IMG/VR virus record: IMGVR_UViG_3300046001_004537
Span: 1-34,366 of that record
DNA length: 34,366 nucleotides
From: a virus
Direction: 5' to 3' (one strand)
The notes below the pieces were generated by a model, which was given only the letters and a program-made list of their open reading frames with translations, ran no database searches and was not told the DNA's origin. The translations under genes were made by a program, and so were the position numbers. Positions 1-7,620 of this stretch are shown one piece after another (the first letter of the stretch is position 1; every line of letters begins with the position of its first letter).

Positions 1-289
1 AGACTGTCACGCCATCAAGGATATTTAGCTCTGCGGCTGTTGAAGTAACGCCATCAAGGATGTTCAACTCTGCTGCTGTAGAGGTTACAAGCACAGAGTT
101 CAGGGTCAGTGCGGGAATCTCCACTGTGCCTGTGAATGTGGGTGATGCAGTGTTTGATTTAGAGTTTACTGCTACAGCAATGGCGGCGTATTCGGCATCA
201 TGTTCTGCGCCTTTAACGATCTTTGCCGGATTACCAGAGGTAAGGCTATCTTTTGCCGTGAAGTTTGTAGTCTTGGTATAATTGCTCAT
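1..289 (-). CDS. Tail fibre protein, N-terminal part (gene cut by contig end)
   Basis: The ATG at 289 follows AGGG with a 7-base spacer. The frame encodes MSNYTKTTNF, then an alanine-rich segment, then the first TSTAAELNILDGV units, and runs off the left end without a stop. It is in the same frame as the fibre coding sequence at 32134-34366 when the 111-bp repeats are superposed. Joined this way the protein is about 801 residues. The N-terminal region would be the virion-attachment part, as in other podovirus fibres. The TAAELNILDGV repeat is the short phage-fibre repeat known from many tail fibres. The gene lies directly after the capsid gene and its terminator. Confidence 0.85.
   Translation of the reverse strand, partial: MSNYTKTTNFTAKDSLTSGNPAKIVKGAEHDAEYAAIAVAVNSKSNTASPTFTGTVEIPALTLNSVLVTSTAAELNILDGVTSTAAELNILDGVTV
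4..114. repeat. Left copy of 111-bp near-terminal direct repeat
   Basis: These 111 bases are identical to 34254-34364. The first three and last two bases of the window do not match the other copy, so the overlap is not flush with the ends. The repeat lies inside the tail-fibre gene and contains two of its 39-bp (13-residue) units. I infer that the genome is circular in assembly and that this is one locus read twice. A real terminal redundancy or an assembly break in the fibre repeats could give the same picture. Confidence 0.9.
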
Positions 290-313
290 CTGATAGCCCT
301 ATAAGTTAATGAG

Positions 314-344
314 GGTAAAACAAAGGGAGGGTGTTACCCCTCCC
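314..344 (-). terminator. Rho-independent terminator after the capsid gene
   Basis: On the minus strand a 7-bp G/C-rich stem (GGGAGGG at 325-331 with CCCTCCC-type pairing at 338-344, loop of 6) is followed by TTTGTTTT. It stands 13 bases beyond the capsid stop and before the fibre ATG at 289. The T-rich tail occurs only in the minus-strand reading. It would reduce transcription from capsid into fibre and tail genes, much as the terminator after T7 gene 10 does. Confidence 0.8.
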
Positions 345-356
345 CTCGTCTCTTAC

Positions 357-1361
357 TTAGGCATCAAGAACCGCAAGGATGAAGCCTGCTTCCGGACGGT
401 GAGCCTGAACACCGTAAAGGGTGTCGGCAGTGTACAGAGTAGACAGGTACTCCTGCTTGTACTGAGTCTGTGAACGAACGCTCATCTGCTCGCCAAGAAC
501 CAGTGCATCCTTATGGAAGAAGAACGCACCACGCACGTCAATAGTGCCAGCAGTGTTAGAAGTAGCATCTTCAATCAGCGGGCAATTGGAAGATACGTAA
601 ATCTGAATGCCGTACACACTGCCGATCAAACCTGACTGCACAGCACGCGCATCAGTGAAGTCGCTTGATACGTAGCGGTCAACGCCCATGATCGCAGAGC
701 GCAGGGCCGGAGGAATCACGAATACTCGATCAGTCATGGGGACGTCTGCGTCATCCATTTTCTTAATCAAGGCACGGAAGCCTGCGTCAGTGAACACGTC
801 ACCCGTTACTACTTGGTCAACAGCATACGCAGTCAGACCAGTAGAGGCATCAACGTAGTAGCTGTTGGTGTTAACCCACTGGGCACCAGTACAAGTACCA
901 GAGACAGGAGTAGTCAGGTCAAGGGTGCCGTTACCAAACGCAGTGCCCGCACGGAACAGGTCGTTGTCGATCTGGCGAGCCAGTGCGTATCCTGCATCTT
1001 CTGTGTAGAACTGACGCAGAGAAGACAGAGCCTGGACGTTGACAATATCTTCGATCAAACGAGAGTACTCGAAGTGACGGTTAATCGTCAGAGTGGTTTC
1101 GGACTCAAGGTTCGCTTGAATCGTAACCGCTGTCGCTTCTGCCTTGGCATTAGCAGAACCACGAACAGGCTTGGGCAGATGGATAACATCGCCTTTCTTG
1201 CCCTTGAAGTTCATCTTCTTAACAAGCGGAGCCATCTTGAGAGACTTCTGATAGGCAGCAATCACCTCATCAGACCAAATCTCGGGAATGAACTTATCTG
1301 CCGCTGTCTTATCTACTACTGCGTTTGCTGTAAAGAACGCGCCTGAAGTTTCGCTAGCCAT
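357..1361 (-). CDS. Major capsid protein
   Basis: A 334-residue protein that by sequence character and position is the major head protein with an HK97-type fold. It follows a scaffold-like gene and precedes the tail genes. Recognisable stretches are FIPEIWSDEVIAAYQKSL near the N-terminus, the LPKPVRGSA loop region, and FYTEDAGYALARQIDNDLF in the likely spine-helix region, with a conserved beta-rich C-terminus ending RPEAGFILAVLDA. The length fits podovirus capsids (about 310-350 residues). The ATG at 1361 has GAGG about 10 bases upstream and starts 17 bases after the scaffold stop. No separate decoration protein is evident. The assignment rests on family resemblance recalled from memory and on gene order. 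Confidence 0.88.
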   Translation of the reverse strand: MASETSGAFFTANAVVDKTAADKFIPEIWSDEVIAAYQKSLKMAPLVKKMNFKGKKGDVIHLPKPVRGSANAKAEATAVTIQANLESETTLTINRHFEYSRLIEDIVNVQALSSLRQFYTEDAGYALARQIDNDLFRAGTAFGNGTLDLTTPVSGTCTGAQWVNTNSYYVDASTGLTAYAVDQVVTGDVFTDAGFRALIKKMDDADVPMTDRVFVIPPALRSAIMGVDRYVSSDFTDARAVQSGLIGSVYGIQIYVSSNCPLIEDATSNTAGTIDVRGAFFFHKDALVLGEQMSVRSQTQYKQEYLSTLYTADTLYGVQAHRPEAGFILAVLDA

Positions 1362-1377
1362 GATGTAAAGCCTCTAT

Positions 1378-2148
1378 TTAGCGAACTCTACCTTCTGCGT
1401 AAGCCTGTCTTATTTCAGGCTCCATAGCGTGGTATCGTTCTGGATTGGTTTGTATGAGTTCAATAATGTCCCGTCTGCGGTAGAAGGTCTTGCCTTTCGG
1501 CTCAGAGCTTCCTTTAGATGACCCCGTTGACGCCTTCTTCAAAGTCTCCTTACGAGATGCCTTCTCTGCATCTAATACGCTTGATGATGCGCTTTTGGTT
1601 GACTTCCACTGGGAAAACAACTCGTCTGCGGCCTCTGCATCAAACTGACTATCTGCTCGGGAGTACAACTCTTTACGCCACTTGCTTGACTGAATCCAAT
1701 CTGCAAACGCAGGGTCTCCAGCAATCTCAGCGGCATCAGGATGCTTTGAAATCAACGCACTCTTTGCCTGTTCGCTCTGCATCCTGGCGTTAAACTCTTG
1801 CGCCTGCTTAATGGCAGGGTGGGAGGATATACGTCTATCAACAGCTTTATCAGGGTCAGAGAAGAAGTCAACTTCCTCTACGGGTTCGGTCTTTGTTTCA
1901 TCTGATCGTGAGAGAATGAACTTGTCGACAACTTTGCGTAACTCGCCTACCTCTGACCCTTGCTGACCGATGCGGGACTCAGCTTCTTGGTGCATCTTTA
2001 CCAGGTCTTGAATAGATTTATTACGGTACTTGTTGGGAACTTCCGGTTGTCTCTCTTCCTCTACCGATACTTCTTCGTCGTTAGATTCATCGAGTACGGA
2101 GAAATCTTCTTCATTTTGTTCTACACTATCAATTAGTTCTGCCATCAT
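1378..2148 (-). CDS. Scaffolding protein
   Basis: A 256-residue, highly charged protein with an acidic N-terminus (about residues 8-35), a predicted helical segment with coiled-coil character (YRNKSIQDLVKMHQEAES and following), and a basic, serine/lysine-rich C-terminal third. This composition and the position just before the capsid gene are typical of phage scaffolds, which direct procapsid assembly and leave before maturation. Two ATGs are adjacent, at 2148 and 2145. GAGG is 4 bases from the first and 7 from the second, so 2145 is the more likely start. A hairpin precedes the gene (2176-2206). Sequence alone does not exclude another head-assembly role. Confidence 0.8.
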   Translation of the reverse strand: MMAELIDSVEQNEEDFSVLDESNDEEVSVEEERQPEVPNKYRNKSIQDLVKMHQEAESRIGQQGSEVGELRKVVDKFILSRSDETKTEPVEEVDFFSDPDKAVDRRISSHPAIKQAQEFNARMQSEQAKSALISKHPDAAEIAGDPAFADWIQSSKWRKELYSRADSQFDAEAADELFSQWKSTKSASSSVLDAEKASRKETLKKASTGSSKGSSEPKGKTFYRRRDIIELIQTNPERYHAMEPEIRQAYAEGRVR

Positions 2149-2175
2149 TAAGCCTCATAAGACCAATCTAGCTAC

Positions 2176-2206
2176 CCGTCTCACTGTTTCGCTACAGTGG
2201 GAGCGG
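2176..2206 (-). other. Intergenic RNA hairpin upstream of scaffold gene
   Basis: Bases 2176-2187 pair with 2194-2206, giving about 12 bp with one bulged G (2203), one G-T wobble and a 6-base loop. On the minus strand the hairpin begins 1 base after the stop codon at 2208-2210. No T-run follows, so it is not a standard terminator. A processing site or 5' stabiliser of the scaffold-capsid message is possible; this is inference. Confidence 0.55.
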
Positions 2207-2207
2207 A

Positions 2208-2435
2208 CTAATCTTGGTTTGCCTTAAGTTCTTTTGCGATCTGCCTATCTCTTGAGTTTAACCATTTCATCGTAGCACCTGGGAAGTGCCCAGATGTAGG
2301 GTCTAAATACACTCGTGGAGCACAGAGCATCCTGCTACCAATCTCACTGCACTGAGGGCAATAATGATCTTCTTCACCTCTGACAAAGCACTCAAATACA
2401 TGAGCGTTTTTACATTGATAATCAAAGATTCTCAT
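2208..2435 (-). CDS. FmdB-like zinc-ribbon protein
   Basis: A 75-residue protein opening MRIFDYQCKNAHVFECFV, with C8 and a CPQC pair near residue 26, the layout of the FmdB/regulatory zinc-ribbon family. The second half (VYLDPTSGHFPGATMKW) resembles the C-terminal extension seen in phage copies of this family. The start overlaps the previous gene by 14 bases. Such small zinc ribbons are common between portal and scaffold genes in marine-type podoviruses. Their role is unknown. Zinc binding is inferred from the cysteines only. Confidence 0.7.
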   Translation of the reverse strand: MRIFDYQCKNAHVFECFVRGEEDHYCPQCSEIGSRMLCAPRVYLDPTSGHFPGATMKWLNSRDRQIAKELKANQD

Positions 2436-2664
2436 TGCTTGACTCTTTTTTGCTGTGGTCTATGGTAGATTCTAGGTTAAGGATAAAAGATAGACTGTTT
2501 AGCTGCCCTTTGCGAAAGAACAGATCATTCACATCCTTTGTTGCCTCAACAGAATTTATGTTGTGAGCATTCTCTTCAAGCTCACCTATCAATAATCGCC
2601 AGCCATCTGACGCAAATAGATCATCCATGGCGTTAAAGTATTCCGGGTCTGTCATTTCAGTCAC
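2422..2664 (-). CDS. Conserved small phage protein, function unknown
   Basis: An 80-residue acidic protein (MTEMTDPEYFNAMDDLFAS), probably helical, with no motif I recognise. Two starts are possible. GTG at 2664 overlaps the stop of the preceding gene as GTGA and has AAAAGG 8 bases upstream. ATG at 2655 is in frame three codons later. It sits between portal and scaffold genes in a tightly packed late operon, so a minor virion or assembly role is plausible but unproven. Confidence 0.6.
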   Translation of the reverse strand: MTEMTDPEYFNAMDDLFASDGWRLLIGELEENAHNINSVEATKDVNDLFFRKGQLNSLSFILNLESTIDHSKKESSNENL

Positions 2665-2795
2665 TTAACATTCCTTTTGAGAATTTCGCGCTTAGGTTCT
2701 TGCGCTTTCTCTAATTCTGTGATTCTATTTTCAAGGTTCTTCAGTATACCATTGATCTGAGAAACAACGTCCTGTAAGTTCTGCGGCGTTACCAT
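2661..2795 (-). CDS. 44-residue coiled-coil protein downstream of portal
   Basis: A short frame whose ATG (2795-2793) overlaps the portal stop by one base (TAATG) and whose stop overlaps the next gene. The product MVTPQNLQDVVSQINGILKN continues with ENRITELEKAQ. Hydrophobic residues at heptad positions predict a short coiled coil, with a basic tail at the end. The perfect coupling on both sides is the main support. Function is unknown. Small coiled-coil proteins at this place occur in many podoviruses. Confidence 0.65.
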   Translation of the reverse strand: MVTPQNLQDVVSQINGILKNLENRITELEKAQEPKREILKRNVK

Positions 2796-4729
2796 TAGGT
2801 AAGCTCCTTTGCAATGGCTAAGTTAACCTTCTTTTCGTTCATGACCCTATCGGCCACCTTGAGTCTGCGCTCAAACTCTCGGTCATCTTCTGTGCCTGCC
2901 GATAGATTGCTCGTAATGGCCCTAATTTGGGCCGTCTCAAGCTCTACGGGGATTGCCTTGACTTCGGCCAGCATCTTGATTGCGCGAGCTTCTGACTCCT
3001 TAGCTTGGCCGTTAAGGGCATTCGTTTGAGACTGCTGAAAGTCTGTCTGAAGCTTCAGTGCAGCCTGTTGTTGGGCTTGTTGAGCTTGTTGCTGTTCTGG
3101 GGAAACCTGCCCAGCAGACTTGAGCATCTTGATAAGCTCTTCCCGGTTAGAGAGGTTCATGCTGTCAATGGCAGCTTCGATCAAGGACATATATGCAGGA
3201 GAGTCCTGCGGCATAGTCTGAAGTAGTTGAACCAGTTGAGTGACCTCGTACTCTCGGGCGATAATGCCCAAAGAGGAGGTGATATCAAACTTGTAGTCAG
3301 CTACAGGATACAGTTCTGGTTCAAACTGCATATACCGCCAAGCAATCTTCTCGATCATTGGTATCAAGAATGACTCTTGGAAGTTGATTAGGGTGCGTTT
3401 ATGACGCTTTATGATTGCCCCAAGGGACATGGAGATACCGGCAGCAGTGGCCTCGCCATTGATAGAGCCTGAGATTCCGGCTGAGTCAATAGCACCCGTA
3501 GCTGTCTGAACCATGCGCTGCAATTCACCAGCTTGGGCAAAGGTAATCTGAGAGACCTGCCCAAAGTTGAACGGCTGGAGAATCTCTGCCGGATTGCCGT
3601 TGGTCATGATGATCTTGCCGGGCCTTACTTCAGGCTTGGCCCCTCTTGGCATTCTTGAGGCGTCCATCGCAATCATAGGATGAATCGTGAGAGCAAGGGC
3701 ATCTATCCTGGCCCTAAGCTCTGCATCCAAAGCCTTCTGTGAGTTATAGCCCTTCTCGCACACACCACGACCCCAGAATCTTCCCGGAACTATGTCCCAA
3801 GGAAAGGCTATGACGGGCCGGTCATTCATCATGTAGGGGTTGCGTTCGGCCTTAACGATGGTACTGCCGTTAATGATAACGACAATAGCCTCAACGTAGA
3901 AAGATTCTTCTTCCTCATCAAGGTCTTCGTATTCCTCAGAGTCTTCAAGTAATGTTCGTGGAACTAGGCCAAAGTATTTAGTCCGACGAACCTTGTCATC
4001 AGGCTGGTCTACGAGTTCGTGATCTACATCCAGTGCTAGGTCTGGATAAGTGACATTGAATGGCTCGTCTCGGTATACCCCGGACTCCTGAAGCAGTTCA
4101 ATCTCGTGGGGAGAGCAGTATTCGTCAATGATTACGCCGATTGCGTCATCTACAGACGTAGCAATAGGGTCGATCAGGAAGTTCTGCGGGAGGATTGGCC
4201 TTAGCCTGCAAACAGTCCTGTCTGCAATAGTCACTCCAACGGCTTGTAGCTGACCACCCATGATGTCCTGCTTGGCAGGCTTCATTTCCTTCTCTTGGGC
4301 GATGACTATCTCTGCCATGCCCGTACCATAGACGGCTGAGTTAATCAGGCACTCGGCTACAGCTTTGCGAATCTTGTTTCTTTGAAGGTCTCGGTATAGC
4401 TGATCTCGCAGATACTCAACATCAGTAGAGTCTGGGTCTTGTAAGTCATCTCGCATATCAAAGAAGCGCCCTCTTCCGAAGGTTGCCTCTTCAATCTCCG
4501 CTACAGATGACTCAACAGCCTGCTGAAGGGCAGGGGAGATGATCTTGGAGCGTTCAGACTCACGGGTTTTGTCTTCATCAGCGTAGATGCCACGCCATAA
4601 ACGGTTGTATTCGTCAAATCGATCTTCGTAATTGTTTTCAAAGTGGTCGCGCCATGTTCTGCACTTGTCCATAATCCACCCATCAAGGGTTTCAGTCTGG
4701 GACATTGTTTCTTCGTTTGAATCAAGCAT
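2795..4729 (-). CDS. Portal protein
   Basis: A 644-residue protein directly after the terminase large subunit, as portals usually are. It forms the dodecameric DNA entry channel at one head vertex. The N-terminal part has WRDHFENNYEDRFDEYNRLW; the middle has the stem/wing-type RPVIAFPWDIVPGRFWGRG and AELRARIDALALTIHPMI. The C-terminal third is helical, with a glutamine-rich tract near residues 550-565 (QQQAQQAQQQAA) followed by a charged coiled coil, comparable to the barrel of P22-type portals. The length is within the range for podovirus portals. ATG 4729 is 2 bases beyond the terminase stop; an internal ATG at 4705 is a weaker alternative. Confidence 0.92.
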   Translation of the reverse strand: MLDSNEETMSQTETLDGWIMDKCRTWRDHFENNYEDRFDEYNRLWRGIYADEDKTRESERSKIISPALQQAVESSVAEIEEATFGRGRFFDMRDDLQDPDSTDVEYLRDQLYRDLQRNKIRKAVAECLINSAVYGTGMAEIVIAQEKEMKPAKQDIMGGQLQAVGVTIADRTVCRLRPILPQNFLIDPIATSVDDAIGVIIDEYCSPHEIELLQESGVYRDEPFNVTYPDLALDVDHELVDQPDDKVRRTKYFGLVPRTLLEDSEEYEDLDEEEESFYVEAIVVIINGSTIVKAERNPYMMNDRPVIAFPWDIVPGRFWGRGVCEKGYNSQKALDAELRARIDALALTIHPMIAMDASRMPRGAKPEVRPGKIIMTNGNPAEILQPFNFGQVSQITFAQAGELQRMVQTATGAIDSAGISGSINGEATAAGISMSLGAIIKRHKRTLINFQESFLIPMIEKIAWRYMQFEPELYPVADYKFDITSSLGIIAREYEVTQLVQLLQTMPQDSPAYMSLIEAAIDSMNLSNREELIKMLKSAGQVSPEQQQAQQAQQQAALKLQTDFQQSQTNALNGQAKESEARAIKMLAEVKAIPVELETAQIRAITSNLSAGTEDDREFERRLKVADRVMNEKKVNLAIAKELT

Positions 4730-4731
4730 AT

Positions 4732-5976
4732 TTAGTATCCAGAAACAGAGTCTAGCGCGATGAAATCATCTTCCTCGTAGTCTGACGAGTAGGATACTTT
4801 TGCTAATTGGTCAATATATGCCAGTGCGTCTATCATGTCATCGTGAGTAAGCGAATCCGGGAACTGAAATAGCTCATCCATGAATTGAGTATTCCATTCA
4901 CCCTTGTTAAGGGTGACCAGGCCATTCTCAAAGCGCCCTTGTAGCGCCCACATGACCCGATCTGTCTTCTTTTTATTCCCGTGGGTTAGCTCTTCCACTC
5001 TAAAGAACCTGCCGCTCTTCTTCATGAGGTCAGTCAGTGGAGACATTACCGCTTGCTTGGCAATACCTCTCTCGATTCCTACAGAAGACGGCTCGTAATC
5101 ACGCACAATTTGGAATATCTTGGTAGCGGTCTCATCCAAAGTCCATCTTCCGACTATGATGTCCTTAACCCACCACCCGTCAGGGCCGACTTTTACCACA
5201 GCTATGGCAGTGTTGTCAAGTCTTTTCGATTTAGTCTTCTTTCCGACCTCTTCAAAGCCCGCCAAGTCAATAGCGACGTGGTATTCGCCGGGAGGTTCGT
5301 CCTCTGAGAACTTAATCCAGGTCTCCTTGAACATCTCGGAGCCTCTAGCCTCAAAGGAAGCCATGAATTCCTGTCTAAAGGCATACGAACTCATTGACTT
5401 CTTGGCCTTGTCAACCTCCTCCTTCTCTAGGATAGGGTTGTCGTAGCTCGTGTAATGCCACGCCTTATAATCAGCATCTTGGCCTAGCTCTGCTAGCTTG
5501 TAGAGTTCATAGAAATGATTTCTACCCATCGGTGTGCCGATAAATAAGGCGCTGCCCTTGAGATCTGCTAGAGCCGGACGTAGGATAAGCTCCCAAACGT
5601 CAGGCTTCATGTCGGCGTACTCGTCCAGAACTAGATACTTGAGGCTTACGCCCCGCATCGTCTCTGGCCTATCTGCACCTTTCAGCGAGATCATAATCCC
5701 GTTGACTAGCTTGATCTGTAAATTGTTAATGTGGGAACTCTCGATAAGCCCTTGGCCTACCTCAAGTAGAGTGTTCCACATAATGTCTCTTGCCTGCCCC
5801 TGTGTTGGGGCAACGTAGAAGATATTCCCTCGATCTGCCTGCAGGGCGTTAACCAAGAGAAGGTATGCCGCTAGTCTTGACTTGCCTGTACGCCTGCCTG
5901 CTGCAACAACCTTGAATCTCGTGGGGTCATTCCAGACCTCTTGCTGCCAGGGCAGTAGCGATATATCCAAATCCAT
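4732..5976 (-). CDS. terL: Terminase large subunit (packaging ATPase-nuclease)
   Basis: A 414-residue DNA-packaging motor protein. The ATPase domain has Walker A AGRRTGKSR (about residues 26-34) and Walker B YLVLDE (114-119) with the catalytic Glu119, followed by a coupling motif FIGTPMGRNHF. The C-terminal RNase H-like nuclease shows the first aspartate in VAIDLAG (near residue 230) and the final pair in HDDMIDALAY. The protein docks on the portal and cuts concatemers. The ATG overlaps the lysozyme stop by one base. The family's length is usually 400-600 residues, so this is a compact, intact member. Confidence 0.95.
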   Translation of the reverse strand: MDLDISLLPWQQEVWNDPTRFKVVAAGRRTGKSRLAAYLLLVNALQADRGNIFYVAPTQGQARDIMWNTLLEVGQGLIESSHINNLQIKLVNGIMISLKGADRPETMRGVSLKYLVLDEYADMKPDVWELILRPALADLKGSALFIGTPMGRNHFYELYKLAELGQDADYKAWHYTSYDNPILEKEEVDKAKKSMSSYAFRQEFMASFEARGSEMFKETWIKFSEDEPPGEYHVAIDLAGFEEVGKKTKSKRLDNTAIAVVKVGPDGWWVKDIIVGRWTLDETATKIFQIVRDYEPSSVGIERGIAKQAVMSPLTDLMKKSGRFFRVEELTHGNKKKTDRVMWALQGRFENGLVTLNKGEWNTQFMDELFQFPDSLTHDDMIDALAYIDQLAKVSYSSDYEEDDFIALDSVSGY

Positions 5977-6398
5977 TACGGATACTCGCCAGTTCGAATC
6001 ATGTGAGCAATATCTTCAGCTCTCTTGCCTACCTGACTGGCCCATAGCGAGTCAAGAAGCTCAAGAGCTGCATCCTCGTAGTCGCCCACCTCTAAAGATC
6101 GCAGGGCTAGATGGAACTTCCTGAGTCGTGGGAGGCCGATGTTGAAACAAAGGTTAATCAGTGCGTCTCGTCTTACTGGGTCTAGGCCAACGTAGAACTT
6201 AAATGCCTTCTCTAACTCTTTGTCCACCCGGCGAATATCGTTCTTGAGCAGGTATAATATCTCTTCCTCTGATAAACCCATTCCCCCTATGGAGATGTTT
6301 CTGCCCACTCCAATAGTCCAGTGCCCGGTCGTGTCTTTGTAAACAAACTGCCGGGAGCCTTCGTGGAGGGTAAGCTGGTCAATCAGATTCTTGCTCAT
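5976..6398 (-). CDS. T4-type lysozyme (endolysin, GH24 muramidase)
   Basis: A 140-residue peptidoglycan hydrolase. The catalytic triad spacing of T4 lysozyme is kept: Glu13 in LTLHEGSR, Asp22 in YKDTTG and Thr28 in WTIGVG. The later helix RRDALINLCFNIGLPRL also matches the family. No signal peptide or signal-anchor is visible, so a holin should be needed for release. The gene starts inside the end of the small terminase gene (20-base overlap) and ends on the first base of the large terminase ATG. Placement of a lysozyme between the two terminase genes is unusual. Confidence 0.92.
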   Translation of the reverse strand: MSKNLIDQLTLHEGSRQFVYKDTTGHWTIGVGRNISIGGMGLSEEEILYLLKNDIRRVDKELEKAFKFYVGLDPVRRDALINLCFNIGLPRLRKFHLALRSLEVGDYEDAALELLDSLWASQVGKRAEDIAHMIRTGEYP

Positions 6399-6795
6399 AT
6401 ACTTCGCCTATCTGTTTTATAGTTGTCTCGCCTGCGGTAGTCACGTTGATGTTAATCATCGGCCTATCGCCCAGCTTGTTCTTGTCGTAATGACTCATGG
6501 GGGCCATCCTGTCCATGATTAGCTTCCATGCTGCTGCTTGGTTCTTGTTCTCGTCATCACAAGCAGCCCTAACGATAGAGTCGATTACCTTGTCTATCCT
6601 ATTGGCATCGAGAAGCCTTTCTTCCAGCTTCTTAATGGCAGTACGCATACCCTTTGGCCGACCAGCAACCTGCTTCTTCTGATCTTCCCACTGTAGGCGG
6701 GTCATCAGACGGTCTTCCTTTCTTGGTCTACCTCTCGACCGTTTAGCCTCTTGGCTAGTATCCGGTGTAGGTAGTTCCGCCTTTAGAACTTCCAT
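6379..6795 (-). CDS. terS: Terminase small subunit (probable)
   Basis: A 138-residue protein with a basic N-terminus (KRSRGRPRKEDRL, an AT-hook-like RGRP), a central helical region with AAAWKLIMDRMAPMSHYDKN, and a beta-strand-like C-terminus (INVTTAGETTIKQI). Small terminase subunits bind the packaging site and load the large subunit. The assignment rests on size, DNA-binding features and position one gene upstream of the large subunit. The two are separated only by the lysozyme gene. The ATG at 6795 has a purine-rich AGAAGAGAAAG upstream. Confidence 0.75.
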   Translation of the reverse strand: MEVLKAELPTPDTSQEAKRSRGRPRKEDRLMTRLQWEDQKKQVAGRPKGMRTAIKKLEERLLDANRIDKVIDSIVRAACDDENKNQAAAWKLIMDRMAPMSHYDKNKLGDRPMININVTTAGETTIKQIGEVYEQESD

Positions 6796-6856
6796 TGGAC
6801 TTTCTCTTCTTATCTTTGGATTTTTTACTTGGCTTGCCTTTTGTGGTCTTCAACAT
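6755..6856 (-). CDS. Possible 33-residue basic peptide overlapping terS
   Basis: An ATG at 6856 opens a lysine-rich frame (MLKTTKGKPSKKSKDKKRKS and so on, ending TTYTGY) that stops at 6755 and overlaps terS by 41 bases in another frame. An AGG lies only a few bases upstream. Short lysine-rich peptides occur near terminase genes in other phages. The long overlap and low-complexity composition make this uncertain. Confidence 0.3.
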   Translation of the reverse strand: MLKTTKGKPSKKSKDKKRKSNGSSKGGTTYTGY

Positions 6857-6905
6857 ATCCTAGCACCCTTTTTGATGGTCATGACATATTCTCTCAATGC
6901 TTTCT

Positions 6906-7109
6906 CTAAAGGGCACATAGCGCCTCTAAAAGCTCAGGGGTTAGCTCAACCCCATCTGGTATCTTAAGACCTCGGCCAGTTGCTCCTGAGTCCGTAGTAA
7001 TGCCGTCTAGCTGCCCATTGATGCAGATATAATCCGCACCGTCTAGGACTTTCATAGTGCTAGTGCAGCTCGTGAGGGTAACAGCTAATAGAGCAAGGAG
7101 CAGCTTCAT
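6906..7109 (-). CDS. Small lipoprotein
   Basis: A 67-residue protein starting MKLLLALLAVTLTSCTSTMK, a textbook lipoprotein signal peptide with lipobox LTSC, so Cys15 would be the lipidated residue. The mature part is about 53 residues, acidic, with no transmembrane segment. ATG 7109 is chosen because the signal peptide begins there. In a lysis context it could be an outer-membrane spanin component; it could equally be a superinfection-exclusion lipoprotein. No inner-membrane spanin partner is recognisable. The lipoprotein signal supports a Gram-negative host but does not prove it. Confidence 0.7.
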   Translation of the reverse strand: MKLLLALLAVTLTSCTSTMKVLDGADYICINGQLDGITTDSGATGRGLKIPDGVELTPELLEALCAL

Positions 7110-7113
7110 ATGA

Positions 7114-7269
7114 TTATCTCTTCTTTTTGGGAAGGTCTTCTTTGTGGACCAGGTACTTGCTGCTGGCCGTGTGAGTCTTCCCTGACATGATCTTTCCATT
7201 GGCGTCCTTGTGGGTTGCGCCCTTGTGCTCAGTGCCATCTTTGAAGTAATGCTTAACGCCCATTGCCAT
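7114..7269 (-). CDS. 51-residue conserved phage protein
   Basis: A frame from ATG 7269 (AGGA about 8 bases upstream) to TAA at 7114, encoding MAMGVKHYFKDGTEHKGATH and continuing with KDANGKIMSGKTHTASSKY and a basic end KKKR. Proteins of this type are frequent near the late-gene start of tailed phages. No function is known to me. The gene is 4 bases before the lipoprotein ATG and 9 bases after the preceding stop. Histidines and lysines make it strongly basic. Confidence 0.7.
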   Translation of the reverse strand: MAMGVKHYFKDGTEHKGATHKDANGKIMSGKTHTASSKYLVHKEDLPKKKR

Positions 7270-7278
7270 GATCTTTTC

Positions 7279-7557
7279 CTACCACTTAACTTTGTCTGCC
7301 CAAAATGCCGCAGACATCTTGCCCTTGGCTATGTTATCGCTATGCCTTGCCTTGAAGGACTCCCGCCTGGCCCTGTCAGCCTTTGACTCACCTTCTCTCT
7401 TGGGGGAGCCTGAGACACCCTGCTGACCAAATCGGATTGTCTTGACTTGGTCTCCATCCTTGGCCACAACAACATGAGATTTCGTGGGATGGTCTGGTGT
7501 TCTTTTGGGTTTATTAAATCCCTGCACTCCGGCTCTTTCAATTCTAGGGTCTTTCAT
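7279..7557 (-). CDS. Conserved phage protein of unknown function (92 residues)
   Basis: ATG 7557 (AAGG with a 7-base spacer) begins MKDPRIERAGVQGFNKPKRT. The protein goes on with a strand-rich THVVVAKDGD-like region, actually KSHVVVAKDGDQVKTIRFG, and ends SFKARHSDNIAKGKMSAAFW and DKVKW. I recognise this pattern from many marine podovirus and myovirus genomes, where it is annotated only as hypothetical or structural. It is basic and may bind nucleic acid; that is inference. An upstream in-frame TTG at 7563 is not needed. Confidence 0.75.
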   Translation of the reverse strand: MKDPRIERAGVQGFNKPKRTPDHPTKSHVVVAKDGDQVKTIRFGQQGVSGSPKREGESKADRARRESFKARHSDNIAKGKMSAAFWADKVKW

Positions 7558-7584
7558 ATGCAACCTTCTCGCGCTTAGAGATAA

Positions 7585-7615
7585 CCGCCACGTACAGGTA
7601 TCGCAGAGGTGGCGG
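7585..7615 (-). other. GC-rich hairpin between small late genes
   Basis: CCGCCAC at 7585-7591 is complementary to GTGGCGG at 7609-7615, with a 17-base loop. It lies in the 63-base gap between the 58-residue and 92-residue genes. There is no T-run on either side, so I do not call a terminator. Confidence 0.35.
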
Positions 7616-7620
7616 CCGTA

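Noticed and set aside
813-1346. 177-residue open frame on the plus strand
   Set aside because: It lies wholly antisense to the capsid gene, has no ribosome site or sensible composition, and is a by-product of capsid codon use.
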